Shown in pieces: positions 17,707 through 28,300 of a stretch of 64,000 bases of DNA. Where the stretch lies: positions 310,001 to 374,000 of the forward strand of contig NZ_BQYM01000001.1 of assembly GCF_026008515.1 (NCBI RefSeq), written 5' to 3'. The position numbers and the translations under genes were made by a program. Below the pieces are notes generated by a model. The model worked only from the letters and a program-made list of their open reading frames with translations. It did no database searches and had not been told where the DNA came from. Every line of letters begins with the position of its first letter. The stretch's first letter is position 1. The DNA is from Hoyosella levis (lineage in GTDB: Bacteria; Actinomycetota; Actinomycetes; Mycobacteriales; Mycobacteriaceae).

Positions 17707-19443
17707 ATGCGTCGCGGTCTCGTGGTCCGGGTGATGCTCGCAGGAGTCGTGGGATCTTTCACGCTCGCGGGAGCAGGTAGCGCGGCAGCGCAGTCATCCG
17801 CCGATGATTTCGAGTTCGATGGTGTCGAGGCGGTGTACCTGCTCGAACGTGATGCCGAGGGCCGCGCGCGCATGCACGTCACCGAGACGTTGACCGCGGT
17901 GTTCCCGGACCGCGACCAGAACAAGGGAATCGTGCGGGGATTGCCGCGCAAGCATGACGGCCATCCGCTGGGCACCGAGGTGGAATCGGTGACGCGCAAC
18001 GGCGAGCCGGAACCGATCTATTCGGAGACCAGCGAGGGCGACGAGCTGCTGGTCGCCACGGGCACGGATGATTTCCTGCGGGGCGAGCAGGTCTTCTCGA
18101 TCGAGTACCGGATGCGCGATGTGATCGACGACGTCGGCGGCGCGCAGGAGTGGTACTGGGATGTGCTTCCCGCGGGATCGGCGCAGCCCTATGGGCCCGT
18201 GACCGTGACGCTGGAGCTTTCGCCGGAGGTGGCCGGGCTGTTCGACGGCCGCGCGCGCTGCCTGGAGGGCGCGGAGGGCTCGACGCGGGAATGCGAGGTG
18301 AGCATCGACAACGACGAGGTGCGCTTCACCTCCACGCGGCCGCTTCGCGAGGGCGAGGGCATGACAGTCGTCGCGGGCTTCGCCGAGGGCGCCTTCGAGC
18401 CCTACACGGAGGGAACGCTGGGGGTGGTCGCGTCCGCGCTGACCGGCGCTGCTGCCCTGCTCGCGGCGGGAGCTCTGGCGCTGGCCATCCGGATCCGGGC
18501 CACGGTCGGGCGATCGGTGCCCCGGAGCAGCGCTATCACCGCCTCGTACTCGGTGCCGCAGGAGCTCTCGATCCTGCGGATGGCCGCTATCCACGGTACG
18601 ACGATGGAAGCGCGAGCAGTCCCGGCACAGATCGTCGATCTCGCGATCCGCGGCGCGATCCGGCTAGTCGAGGTCGAGAGCGGCCAGGACCATAAGTATC
18701 GGGCGGAGCTGGTGGATCCGACCGGCCTCGACGCGGACGAGCAGGAACTCATCGATGCCTTGTTCCCCGCGGGCAACACGGTCCACGATCTCAGCGAGCC
18801 CAGCTCGAGCACCGCGAGCGCGATCGCTGCGCTGCGCCGCCGGATCAAGGAGGAGGTCGTCACCGACGGCTACCGCCGAAAGGTGCCGGTGCCGCGGGGC
18901 GTGGTCGCTGCGGGTGCCGTGGCGCTCGCGGGAGCGGTGGCGGCGATCATCGCGCTCGCCATCCTGGGACCGGACTGGCGGATCGCGGTCGCCATCGGCG
19001 CAGTGGTGGTTGCTCTGCCCGCGATCGTGCTGGCGTTCGATATCCGGCCCCTGACCGAGAAGGGCCGGCCCGTGGTGGACCAGCTCGACGCGACGGCAAA
19101 ATACTTCGACTCGGTGGGATCCGCGCGCACCAGCACGCACGGCACGGGCGATCTGCCCGGCAGCGAGTTCCCGGTCATCGAGTTCCATGAGCGCGCCCTG
19201 CCGCAAGCCATGCTCTGCGGGGCCGCGAAGGACTGGGTGGAGCGCTTGTCCGACAAGTACGAGGCCGAGGGCGTCGCGCCGCACTGGTTCATCGGTCCCC
19301 GCCCCTTCAGCCCCGTCGTGTTCATCGCCATGCAGGGTGGTTTCGGGTCGACCGGGGCGCAACCGGCCGCCGGCGCCGCAGGCGGGTTCAGTGGCGGCTC
19401 GGTCGGCGGCGGCGGGGGCGGCGGCTCGGTCGGCGGGCGGTAG
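17707..19443 (+). CDS. DUF2207 membrane protein with Gly-rich C-terminus
   Basis: This 578-residue protein has a signal peptide (MRRGLVVRVML through GSAAAQ). An extracellular beta-rich domain of about 200 residues follows (YLLERDAEGRARMHVTETLT, with IEYRMRDVIDDV). Next come a membrane helix near 240-260, a cytoplasmic region, a hairpin of two further helices near 400-440, and a tail that becomes almost pure Gly/Ser (GGSVGGGGGGGSVGG). This is the layout of DUF2207 predicted membrane proteins, whose function is unknown. The ATG at 17707 follows a GAGGGAGGG ribosome site. It converges with the condensation-like gene, with 36 bp between stops. Confidence 0.88.
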   Translation: MRRGLVVRVMLAGVVGSFTLAGAGSAAAQSSADDFEFDGVEAVYLLERDAEGRARMHVTETLTAVFPDRDQNKGIVRGLPRKHDGHPLGTEVESVTRNGEPEPIYSETSEGDELLVATGTDDFLRGEQVFSIEYRMRDVIDDVGGAQEWYWDVLPAGSAQPYGPVTVTLELSPEVAGLFDGRARCLEGAEGSTRECEVSIDNDEVRFTSTRPLREGEGMTVVAGFAEGAFEPYTEGTLGVVASALTGAAALLAAGALALAIRIRATVGRSVPRSSAITASYSVPQELSILRMAAIHGTTMEARAVPAQIVDLAIRGAIRLVEVESGQDHKYRAELVDPTGLDADEQELIDALFPAGNTVHDLSEPSSSTASAIAALRRRIKEEVVTDGYRRKVPVPRGVVAAGAVALAGAVAAIIALAILGPDWRIAVAIGAVVVALPAIVLAFDIRPLTEKGRPVVDQLDATAKYFDSVGSARTSTHGTGDLPGSEFPVIEFHERALPQAMLCGAAKDWVERLSDKYEAEGVAPHWFIGPRPFSPVVFIAMQGGFGSTGAQPAAGAAGGFSGGSVGGGGGGGSVGGR

Positions 19444-19478
19444 GCCCGTGGCCGACGTGGCCCGCCGCAAGGGAAGCG

Positions 19479-20852
19479 CTAGACGACCTGGAGGAGCGGC
19501 CTGGTGCCAGCGACCGAGCGCAACGGTGTTCGCGGGTCGCTGTGGGCAAAGTTGCCGAGGAAGTTGAGGAATCGTTGCAGGTGCGCGGCGATCTCCTCGT
19601 GGATGTAGAGGTGGGGGTTCGCCTCGATGTCCAGCGCCAGCTCGCCAGCGTGGTCGTAGCGCAGGGTGACGACGAGATCGTGAACGAGTCCGTCGGTGAG
19701 CGCGTGGCTTATCGCGGTGGTGCCGTCGATCGGGACGGTGGGATCGGCGAGAGCGAGATTGATCGTGGGACCGAACGCGTGGGCGTGGTCGCCGATCAGC
19801 CCGTGCTCGCGGATGATGTCATCGTTGCGGAAGCGCTGGTGCGCGATCGCTCCGGCGATGCTGTCGCGCGCCGCGCGGATGGCCTGGGCGATGCTGGTGT
19901 TCTCGTTGATGCCGGTGCGCAGCGGGACGGTGTTGCCCAGTGCGCTCGCCGATCGACGGATCGCGATCCGGGTGCGCGCGGCGACGGGCAGCGTGAGGGT
20001 GGTGTCGCGGGTTCCGGTGATGCGGCTCACGTAGCCGGCGAAGGCCGCGGTGACGATCGCGGCGACGGTGCTGCCGGAGTATTGCGCGATCTCATCGATC
20101 ATCGCGGCAGTGTCACCGGGGATCGTCGCCGACTTGCGGATGGTCGCCACCGAGGCTGGCGCGGTCGTGCCGGCGAGGCTGATGGCCTCGGTCGCGCCGT
20201 CGAGAGTGGTGGCCCAGTAGTCGCGGTCCTCGTCGTAGGCATCCGAGCCACGGTAGGCCTGGTCCTGCTCGATGAGGTCCGCGATGGGCAGGCCGCTGAA
20301 CGCTGGGACTGCCCGGTCGGCGAGCGTGGCGTTGTGCACCTGCGCGACACGACGAAGGAACAGCTGGCATGATGCCGGATCGGCGATTATGCGGTGGGCC
20401 CTCATGTACCAGATGTGCTGGCCTGGCCCGATCGCGAGCAGCGCGGTGTCGAGGAGCGGGCCGTTGAGAATGTCGACCGGGGTGGAGCGGTGGAGGCACA
20501 TCCAGTCCTGGGCCGCGCCCGCGGGATCGTCCTCGCCGGTGAGGTCTACGACGGCCAGGCCTGCGCCGCGCGGGGCGCTCGTGGTCCCCTGATAGGGCCA
20601 GCCGTCATGCTCGACGATGCGCGTGCTGGTGAATCCGAGCTCGTGGGCGGCCCGGTCGACGGAGCGTGCCAGGAGGGCGATGTCGAGCGGCCCGTCGATG
20701 GTGACGTAGCGGGTGAGGCAATCGGGGACGCTGGGGCTCATGCGTTGCACGAACCATGCGTTGGCTTGCGATGCCGTGAGCGGGATGCCATGGCCGCCCC
20801 GGGGTGCGGGCTTCTCGTCGCGCGTGCTGCCTTTCACACTGTGACTATCCAT
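19479..20852 (-). CDS. Free-standing condensation-like protein with degenerate active site
   Basis: This 457-residue protein is a single NRPS-type condensation (C) domain without A or T partners. Its N-terminal half aligns by eye with the first C domain of the NRPS encoded nearby (IPLTASQANAWFVQRMSPSVP against [31 protein letters not shown] against MHHVTIDG). The catalytic HHxxxDG motif is changed to HRIIADP: the second His is Arg and the final Gly is Pro. Normal condensation chemistry is therefore doubtful. It may be a structural or carrier-binding partner, or catalyse something else. The start at 20852 has a G-rich ribosome site; a longer frame begins at 20954. It is divergent from the PHA-synthase-like gene. 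Confidence 0.88.
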   Translation of the reverse strand: MDSHSVKGSTRDEKPAPRGGHGIPLTASQANAWFVQRMSPSVPDCLTRYVTIDGPLDIALLARSVDRAAHELGFTSTRIVEHDGWPYQGTTSAPRGAGLAVVDLTGEDDPAGAAQDWMCLHRSTPVDILNGPLLDTALLAIGPGQHIWYMRAHRIIADPASCQLFLRRVAQVHNATLADRAVPAFSGLPIADLIEQDQAYRGSDAYDEDRDYWATTLDGATEAISLAGTTAPASVATIRKSATIPGDTAAMIDEIAQYSGSTVAAIVTAAFAGYVSRITGTRDTTLTLPVAARTRIAIRRSASALGNTVPLRTGINENTSIAQAIRAARDSIAGAIAHQRFRNDDIIREHGLIGDHAHAFGPTINLALADPTVPIDGTTAISHALTDGLVHDLVVTLRYDHAGELALDIEANPHLYIHEEIAAHLQRFLNFLGNFAHSDPRTPLRSVAGTRPLLQVV

Positions 20853-21185
20853 CGAGCCCCCCGAAGCGTTACAGGCATACCGTCTTGTCGTCGCATTGCT
20901 GGTGATCCGTAACCAATCGTGGCGGGGATTGGTGCATCTCGTCACGTGGAGCAACCGTGCTCGTGTTTTCTACCCTAATTGATGAGGGTTTTGCTGACGA
21001 TCCGTCGATTGCATGACACTAGTTCTCGGGGCGCGGCGGCTTTGTCCGGTGTGGTGTTGTTCACCCATGGGTTACGCCACCTAAACCTACTGTGACAAAA
21101 TGCCTCATTAATAGCGGTCGCACGCTTCACGGCAACCCAGCACTGCCTTGCCACGACTTGCCTGTCCCAGAAGGAGCCCACCAGC
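20853..21185. promoter_or_regulatory. Divergent promoter region of the NRPS locus
   Basis: About 333 bp, notably more A+T-rich than the rest of the window, separates the condensation-like gene (-) from the PHA-synthase-like gene (+). It contains the 10-bp palindrome ACCCATGGGT (21063-21072) within GTTCACCCATGGGTTAC, a possible operator, and an AT-rich stretch around 21090-21112. I cannot define the start sites. Confidence 0.45.
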
Positions 21186-22388
21186 ATGAGCGCCAGCCTC
21201 GACCTCCCCGCGGCTCCCCCGGCCACCACAGCAGCCAACCAGCCACCGCGCGCCACCGCGCGCACGCTCGCGGCCCGGCTTGGAGCGCCGAGCGCGCTGG
21301 CCTCCAGGGTTCCGAGCGTCAGGGTTCCTGCCGTCAAGCTTCCCACGGCTGCGCGCAATGCCTGGAACCTCACCCTCGGCGAGGGCCTCGAGCCCTATAC
21401 GCCCACCCCGTCCCGCGTGATCGACGACGGCCCCCACCGCACGCTGCGCAAGTACGACGTGCCCGCGGACGGCAACCACGACGACCATCCCGTGCTGCTC
21501 GTGCCGCCGCTCGCGGTCGACATCTCCTGCTTCGACCTGCGCCCCGAGCAGAGCCTCGCCCAGCACCTCATCGATACCGGCCACGCGCCCTACGTCATCG
21601 ACTACGGCACCATCTCCTTCGCCGACCGCGACCTCGGGTTCGAGGAATGGATCGACGACATCATCCCCGCGGCCATCAAGCGTGTCTCCGCCGAGAATGG
21701 CGGCAAGCCGATCGATGTGGTGGCCTGGTGCCTGGGCGGAACCATGACCCTGCTCTCCGCCGCCGCGCACCCCGAGCAGCAGATCCGTTCCATCGCCACC
21801 GTCGCCACCCCCATCGATTACGCGAAGCTGCCCAACCTCGTGCCCCTGCGCACGGCTGCCCGCTTCACCGGCGGACGATTCACCACCTATGGCACGAAGC
21901 TGATGGGCGGCATGCCCTCTCCCTTCGTCAAGCTGACCTTCCGTGCCACCGCGTTCCAGCGGGAACTGAAGAAGCCGTGGTTCATCGCCCGCAATCTCGG
22001 CAATACCGAGACACTCGCGCGGATGGAATCCATCGAGCGCTTCATGGGACAGATGCCTGGCTACCCCGGGCGGCTCTACCTGCAGCTGTGGCAGCGCATC
22101 ATGCTGCGCAATGATCTCGCCAAGGGGCAGCTCATCCTCGGCGATCGGCGCATCGACCTCGGACGGGTGAACAAGCCGGTTCTCGCGATCGCCGGCACCG
22201 GGGATGCCATCACGTCGGTTCCCGCTGCCCGCCACCTCGGCACGGTCCTCACCGGTTCCCCCGGGGTGCGCTTCGAGACCGCGCCAGGCAGCCATCTCGG
22301 TGTGCTGGCGGGGCCCGGAGCGCCCGAGCACACCTGGCCGCACATCGATGCGTTCCTCGCCGAGCAGCAGGCTGCGGCCAACGCGTAG
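21186..22388 (+). CDS. PHA-synthase-like alpha/beta hydrolase with Cys nucleophile
   Basis: This 400-residue protein resembles class III PhaC-type enzymes. The nucleophile elbow is VVAWCLGGT, with Cys182 in the GxCxGG-like site. The other likely triad residues are Asp340 (IAGTGDAITSVP) and His370 (PGSHLGVLAG). VLLVPPLAVDISCFDLRPEQSL matches the PhaC region ahead of the active site. True PHA synthases join hydroxyacyl-CoA units. In this location an acyl transfer or release step on the NRPS product is an alternative, and the evidence is context only. AGAAGGAG precedes the ATG. Its stop TAG abuts the NRPS stop on the other strand with no base between. Confidence 0.88.
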   Translation: MSASLDLPAAPPATTAANQPPRATARTLAARLGAPSALASRVPSVRVPAVKLPTAARNAWNLTLGEGLEPYTPTPSRVIDDGPHRTLRKYDVPADGNHDDHPVLLVPPLAVDISCFDLRPEQSLAQHLIDTGHAPYVIDYGTISFADRDLGFEEWIDDIIPAAIKRVSAENGGKPIDVVAWCLGGTMTLLSAAAHPEQQIRSIATVATPIDYAKLPNLVPLRTAARFTGGRFTTYGTKLMGGMPSPFVKLTFRATAFQRELKKPWFIARNLGNTETLARMESIERFMGQMPGYPGRLYLQLWQRIMLRNDLAKGQLILGDRRIDLGRVNKPVLAIAGTGDAITSVPAARHLGTVLTGSPGVRFETAPGSHLGVLAGPGAPEHTWPHIDAFLAEQQAAANA

Positions 22389-25300
22389 CTAGCCGGTCCC
22401 TCGCTCCGCCAGCTCGATCCTGCCGCTGGAGCCGAGGCGGGCGCCGAGCCCGAGGCGGATCAAGCGACCACCAGGGCTAGTGGCGTGCGGGTCCGCGACC
22501 AGGGTGGCGGCGGTGCTCCCGGCTCCGGAGACGAGATGGCTAGCGAGGCCAGCATCGCAGGCGTATAGCTGTCCGGCAGTGGCGGGCGCGAGCTGCTCGT
22601 CGAGTATGCGCAGGGTGATGCCTGGTGCTGGCTCGATGCCGCGCGCGTCACCGTGCAGCAGGATTCCAGCAAGATCCGGGCCCGTGGCGTCGATGAGGGC
22701 GTCGTCGAGGTCGATGGTCGAGCCCATGGAGAGCGCCTGGATGATCGCCATCTGTCCGGCCGGAGCGCTTCCGGGCCCGGTGAGCAGCGCGGCGCCAAGC
22801 TGGGTGAGGGCGATCGATTCGCCACCGTGGGGCACGATGATCGCTGGGGTCGTCTCGCGCAGGGGATGCGGACGGTCGTAGAAGGTGACCGGGCTCGCGG
22901 GTTGCTGCTTGATCTGTGTCGCGGTCGCCGCATCGCCGAGCAGGATCCATTCGGTCGCCTCGGATCCAGCCGTGCTGTCCTCGTCGAGGCCGATACCGAG
23001 GTCGGACCGCGTGGTCGCGGCGGGTGTTCCTTCGGTCATCACGATCGTCGCGCCAGTCTTGACCACGGCGAGCAGCGCGACGACCAGCTCCAGGGACGGG
23101 GGCACTGCCACCCGCACTGTGGTGCCGGCCCGGGCACCGCGGCCAAGGAGCAGCCGGGCGAGGCGCGATGACCTGCGATCGAGGTTGCGGAACGTGAGCT
23201 CGGAGTCGTTGCGGCGGGCGGCGATGGCAGTCGGACCATTCTCGATGGCCGCCTCGATGGCTTGCAGGAGCGTAGCGGGCGCGCCTGCCACCGCCTCGCC
23301 CTCGATCCGTTCCGGGGAGAGCACCGGCGCCGCGTCGGCCACCCCATCCTCGTGCCCGGCCAGCGCGATGTCGCCCACCGTCGTCCCTGGACTGGTAACG
23401 AGCGTCTCGAGGATGGTGGCGTACCAGGCGGCGATGCGCCGGACAGTCTTCTCCTCGAAGAGGTCCCGTCGATACGTGATGCTGCCGCTCAACCTGTTCT
23501 CGTCCTCGACGATGCCAAAGGTGAGGTCGGTCTTGGCGACGTGCAGGCCGTGGTCGAGCGCCGCGATCTCGAGCCCGGCGAACGTGGCCGTGCCTGGCCG
23601 GGCGCGGTCGACCGAGAGCAGCACCTGGTAGACGGGGCTGTGGGTGATCGGGCGGCGCGGCATCACGGCGTCCACGATCGCCTCGAATGGCACGTCCGCG
23701 TGCGAGTAGGCGGCAATATCGGCACGCCGTGCCTGGCTGATCACTTCCGCCGCGGTGGCGGTGGGGTCGATAAGGGTGCGCAGCGGGAGGGTGTTGACGA
23801 ACATCCCCACGAGGTCAGCCAGCGCTGGGTCGCTTCGCCCCGCCGTGGGGGTGCCCACGACGATGTCGCTGCTACCGGTGATGCGGGCGAGCAGCACGGC
23901 CAGTGCCGCGTGCAGCACCATGAACGTGGTGGTTCCGGTTTCCCGCGCAGTCGCCGCGAGTCCCTTCTCGAGGCCCGGGGCCAGTGGCAGGTCCACGGCA
24001 CCGCCATCCGCCGCGGGAATGGCCGGCCGGGGCTTGTCGAGCGGCAGATCGAGCACATCGGGTGTCCCGGCGAGAGCGCGCCGCCAGAACGTGATCTGCT
24101 CGGACCACAACGAGCCCGGATCGCGCGGGTCGCCAAGCAGGTCATGCTGCCAGGCCGCGTAGTCGAGGTAGCTGATCGGTAGTGGCTCCCAGCCAGGTTC
24201 GGTGCCAGCGGCGCGGGCGGCATAGGCGGAGATCATGTCACGCACCAGCGGCGGGATCGATTCGCCATCGGCGGCGATGTGATGCACCACCAGCGCGAGG
24301 ATGTGCTCGTTGGTGCCGGTGCTGATCACCTCGATCCGGATGGGCGCTTCGGAGGTGACGTCGAAACCCCGGCCAACGAGGCCGAGGAGACCGTCGGTGG
24401 CGTCTGCGGGAGCGAGCGAGAGCTCGGTGAGCACGGTGGCGCTCACCGCCTGGGTGTCGAGGACGCGCTGGTACGGTTCCCCGGCCTCGCTCGGGAAGAT
24501 GGTGCGCAGCATGAGGTGGCGCTCGAGGATGTCCTTGACCGCAGCTCTCAGGGCTGCACGGTCGAGGGTGCCGCGCAGGCGCAGGGCGACCGGGATGTTG
24601 TAGGTCGCGAGCGCAGGGTCCCACCGGTTGAGGATGTGCATGCGTTCCTGAGCCGGGGAGAGCGGCGGATGCGCTGGATGAACGCGGGGCGCGAGCGGCG
24701 GTCGTGCCGGGCCGGTGGCTCGCTCGTCGAGGATGCTGGCAAGCCCCGCGATGGTGGGCTGCTCGAAGATGTCCTGGGCGCGCAGGGTGGTACCGGTAGC
24801 GGCGCTGGCGCGGGCGACGACCTTCAGCGCGGTGAGCGAGTGTCCGCCGAGCTCGAAGAAGGAGACATCGGTGCTGGCGTTCTCGATTCCGAGGACGTCG
24901 ACGAAGATGCCGGCGAGCAGTTCCTCCGTACCGGTCGCCGGAGCCACGATGCTGCCCGTGGAGGGCCGTGCTGCGGGCGCGGGCAGTGCCCGGCGGTCGA
25001 TCTTGCCGCTCGCGGAGAGCGGGAACTCCGGCAGCGCGATGATGTGGGCGGGGATCATGTAGTCGGGCAGCGTGCTGGCCAGCGCGGCTCGTGCCGTGCG
25101 GGGGAAGTCCTCGTCGAGCGAGCTGGTGGCGGCGTAGGCGATGAGCTGGTCGCCCTCGGCGACGACGAGTGCCTGGTTGACGGTGCCGAGCGCGAGGAGA
25201 GCCGCCTCGATCTCGCCGAGCTCGATGCGCAGGCCACGGATCTTGACCTGGAAATCGGTGCGCCCTAGGTAGTCGAGGGCACCGTCGGAGCGCCAGCGCA

Positions 25301-28300
25301 CGAGGTCACCGGTGCGGTACAGCCGTCCCCCCGCCGCGAAGGGATCCGCGACGAATCGCTGCGCGGTCAGCCCGGGCAGGTTGCCGTACCCGCGAGCCAC
25401 GGGCAGCCCGCCGATGTAGAGCTCACCAGGCAGTCCGGGCGGGACCGGGCGCAGCCAGTCGTCGAGCACATGCAGGCGGGCGTTCGCGATCGGGGTACCG
25501 ATCGGGGCCGGATCGATGTCGGGGCCGACAGTCCAGCGCGCGACGATGTCGGAGGCCTCGGTGGGCCCGTAGCTGTTGATGATGCGCACGCCGCGGTCGA
25601 TGAGCTCGCGGACCATGTTCATGCGGATGGGCTCGCCGCCGAGGTACACGGTGCGCAGGCCCGCGAGGATGCTGTCGTTGTCGGCCTCGACGAGTGCTTC
25701 GAACGCGCTGGGGGCCATGTTCGCGAGCACGATGCCCTCGTCCGCCACCGCGCGCAGGATGCTGGCGGGGTCGAATCGCGGCTCGGCGAGGTGGAGGGTC
25801 GCCCCGAGGCACAGCGCGGACCACACCTGCTTCTGGGTGAGGTCGAAGGTCGGCGCGGACGCGACGAGCACGCCTTCCCCGGCCAGGACGTCAAGCTCGC
25901 CGAGGTACCAGTGGAGGGTGTTGAGGATGCCTCCGATCGGCACCAGGGTGGGCTTTGGCCGACCCGTGGATCCCGAGGTGGTGATGACGTATCCCAGGCG
26001 ATGGCGGGCGCCGGGATCGGTCCATCGATCAGGCAAGATGCCGGGCATCGAGCCCGGGGACATCGAGCCCGGCGGCATCGTGCCGATGGTGATGGCGCGG
26101 CCGGGTCCGATCGCTTCGCTGTGCTTCCAGCCGGGCAGGCAGGCAACGATGCTCGCGCCAGTGTCCTCAAGGATCGTGGCGATGCGGGCAGGGGGCAGGG
26201 TGGGATCCACCGGTAGGTACGCGGCCCCGGCCTTCCAGGCAGCGACCATGCCGACGATCCAGGCACGGGACCGGGGTACCGCGAGCGCCACGACATCCTC
26301 GGGGCCGATGCCCCGCTCGATCAGCTGGTGCGCGATCTGCCCGGACCAGTGTTCCAGCTCGGCATAGGTGAGGGAGCCATCGGCGGCCGCGACCGCTCGG
26401 GCCCCGGGCCGCTGGCGGGCCTGCTCGCGGATCAATGCCAGTGGCGTCGCGGGAGGAGTTGCCGTGGTGCCTGTCCCCCATTCGGCGATCTGCTCGCGCT
26501 CGCGGTCCGTGAGCAGCGGGTGGTCGCGCAGCGGGGCCGCGGGGACCGTGGTGACGTGATCGATGAGGAGGAGGAGCCGATCGACGAGCACCTCGATGGT
26601 GTGGTGATCGAACAGCTCTGCCGCGTAGGTAACGATGACCTCGCGGGGCGCATGCTCGGTCGGCTCGGTGATGGTGAACTGCAGGTCGAACTTCGCGGTC
26701 GCGCCATCGGCGTCGAGGAACTCGGCTTCGAGCCCGGCGAGCCGCAGCACTGGCACGGCTTGGTTCTGGAACGACAGCATCACCTGGAAGAGGGGCGTGT
26801 GCGCGCGGGACCGCGGCGGATCCACGGCATCGACGACCTGCTCGAACGGAACATCGGTGTGGTCGAACGCCTCGAGGTCGACGCGGCGCGCCTCCGCGAG
26901 CAAGTCCTCGAAGGATTGGCCGCCATCGACGCGCAGGCGCAGCACGAGCGTATTGACGAACATGCCGACGAGGTCGTCGAGCGCGGCCTCGCCCCGTCCG
27001 GCGATGGGGGTGCCGATGGCGATATCGGTAGTGCCGGATTGCGTGGACAGCAGCGCGGCGAGCACGGCGTGCATTGCCATGAACGGCGTCGCGCGGTGCT
27101 CGCGCGCGAGGCTGTTGAGGCGTTCGATGGCTTCCGCGGGAAGGGGCGCGCGGTAGGTAGCGCCGCGCGTGCCCTGGCGGGCGGGTCGGGGGCGATCAGT
27201 GGGCAGCGGCAGTAGCTCGGGCAGCTCAGCGAGCTGGTCCGTCCAGTAGCCCAGCTCCGAGGCCGCGAGCGAGGCGGGATCGCTGGGGTCCCCGAGGACC
27301 AGGCGCTGCCAGATCGCGAAGTCCGCGTACTGCACGGGCAGCGGGTTCCAGCCAGGCTCGAGCCCATCGGTGCGCGCCTGGTACGCGAGCATCAGGTCAC
27401 GGGCCAGCGGCGCCATGGACGCGCCGTCCGCGGAGACATGGTGCACGGCGACGGCGAGGATGTGCTCGTCCGTGTCGCTGATGCTGATCAGCGCGGCGCG
27501 CATCGGGATAGCGGCACTGGTGTCGAAGGCTGTCGTCACGATCTCCATCGCGTGGCCATGCGCCTCGGCGGCGCTCGCGGCGGCGAGGTGCTCAAGACGT
27601 GGCGCGCGCTCGACCGGCAGGATGACCTGGATGGGCCCGTTCGGTGTGCTCGGGTAGAGGGTGCGCAGTACCTCGTGGCGCGCGAGGACGTCGTCGAGGG
27701 CAGCGCTCATGGCATCGACGTCGAGCGTGCCGCGCAACCGGATGGCCAGCGGGATGTTGTAGACGGCGTTGCCGGGGTCGATGTCGTTGAGGATGCGCAT
27801 GCGCTGCTGCGCGAGCGACAGGGGAAGCTCGGCGGGCCGATCCATGGGCGCGAGCGGAACGCGTGTTGTCGAGCCTCGCCGCCCCAGGCGAGCCGCGAGC
27901 TCGACGATGGAGGGGGCATCGAAGAGGTCGCGCACGCTGATGGCCACGCCAAGCGCATCGCTGGCCCGGGCCGCGGCCTTGGCCGCGGACAGCGAGTTGC
28001 CACCCAGGTCGAAGAAGCTGGTGGTGGTACTGATCTGGCGGGTGCCCAGCACGTCGGCGAAGACGTCGGTGAGCAGTTCCTCGGTAGGCGTGGCGGGCGA
28101 TCGATGCTCGGTGCTGGTGCTGGCGAAGTCGGGGCGCGGCAGGCGCGCGCGGTCGAGCTTGCCGTTGACGGTGACGGGCCATTCCGCGACGAGCAGGATC
28201 TGCGTGGGCACGAGGTAGGACGGGGCGCGGCGGGCAACGTGGGCGCGGACCTCGTCGATATCGATGCCGGGGCTCGTGGCGGTGATGTAGGCAATGAGGT

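Noticed and set aside
19479-20852. PapA-type acyltransferase instead of a C-domain relative
   Set aside because: PapA proteins share the fold and HHxxxDG. However, the close match to the nearby NRPS C1 domain at both the N-terminal motif and the active-site region favours a C-domain origin. The distinction is not absolute without an alignment.
22392-23330. Thioesterase or reductase domain at the NRPS C-terminus
   Set aside because: No GxSxG or Rossmann GxxGxxG motif is present. The segment aligns instead with outer blocks of an adenylation domain.
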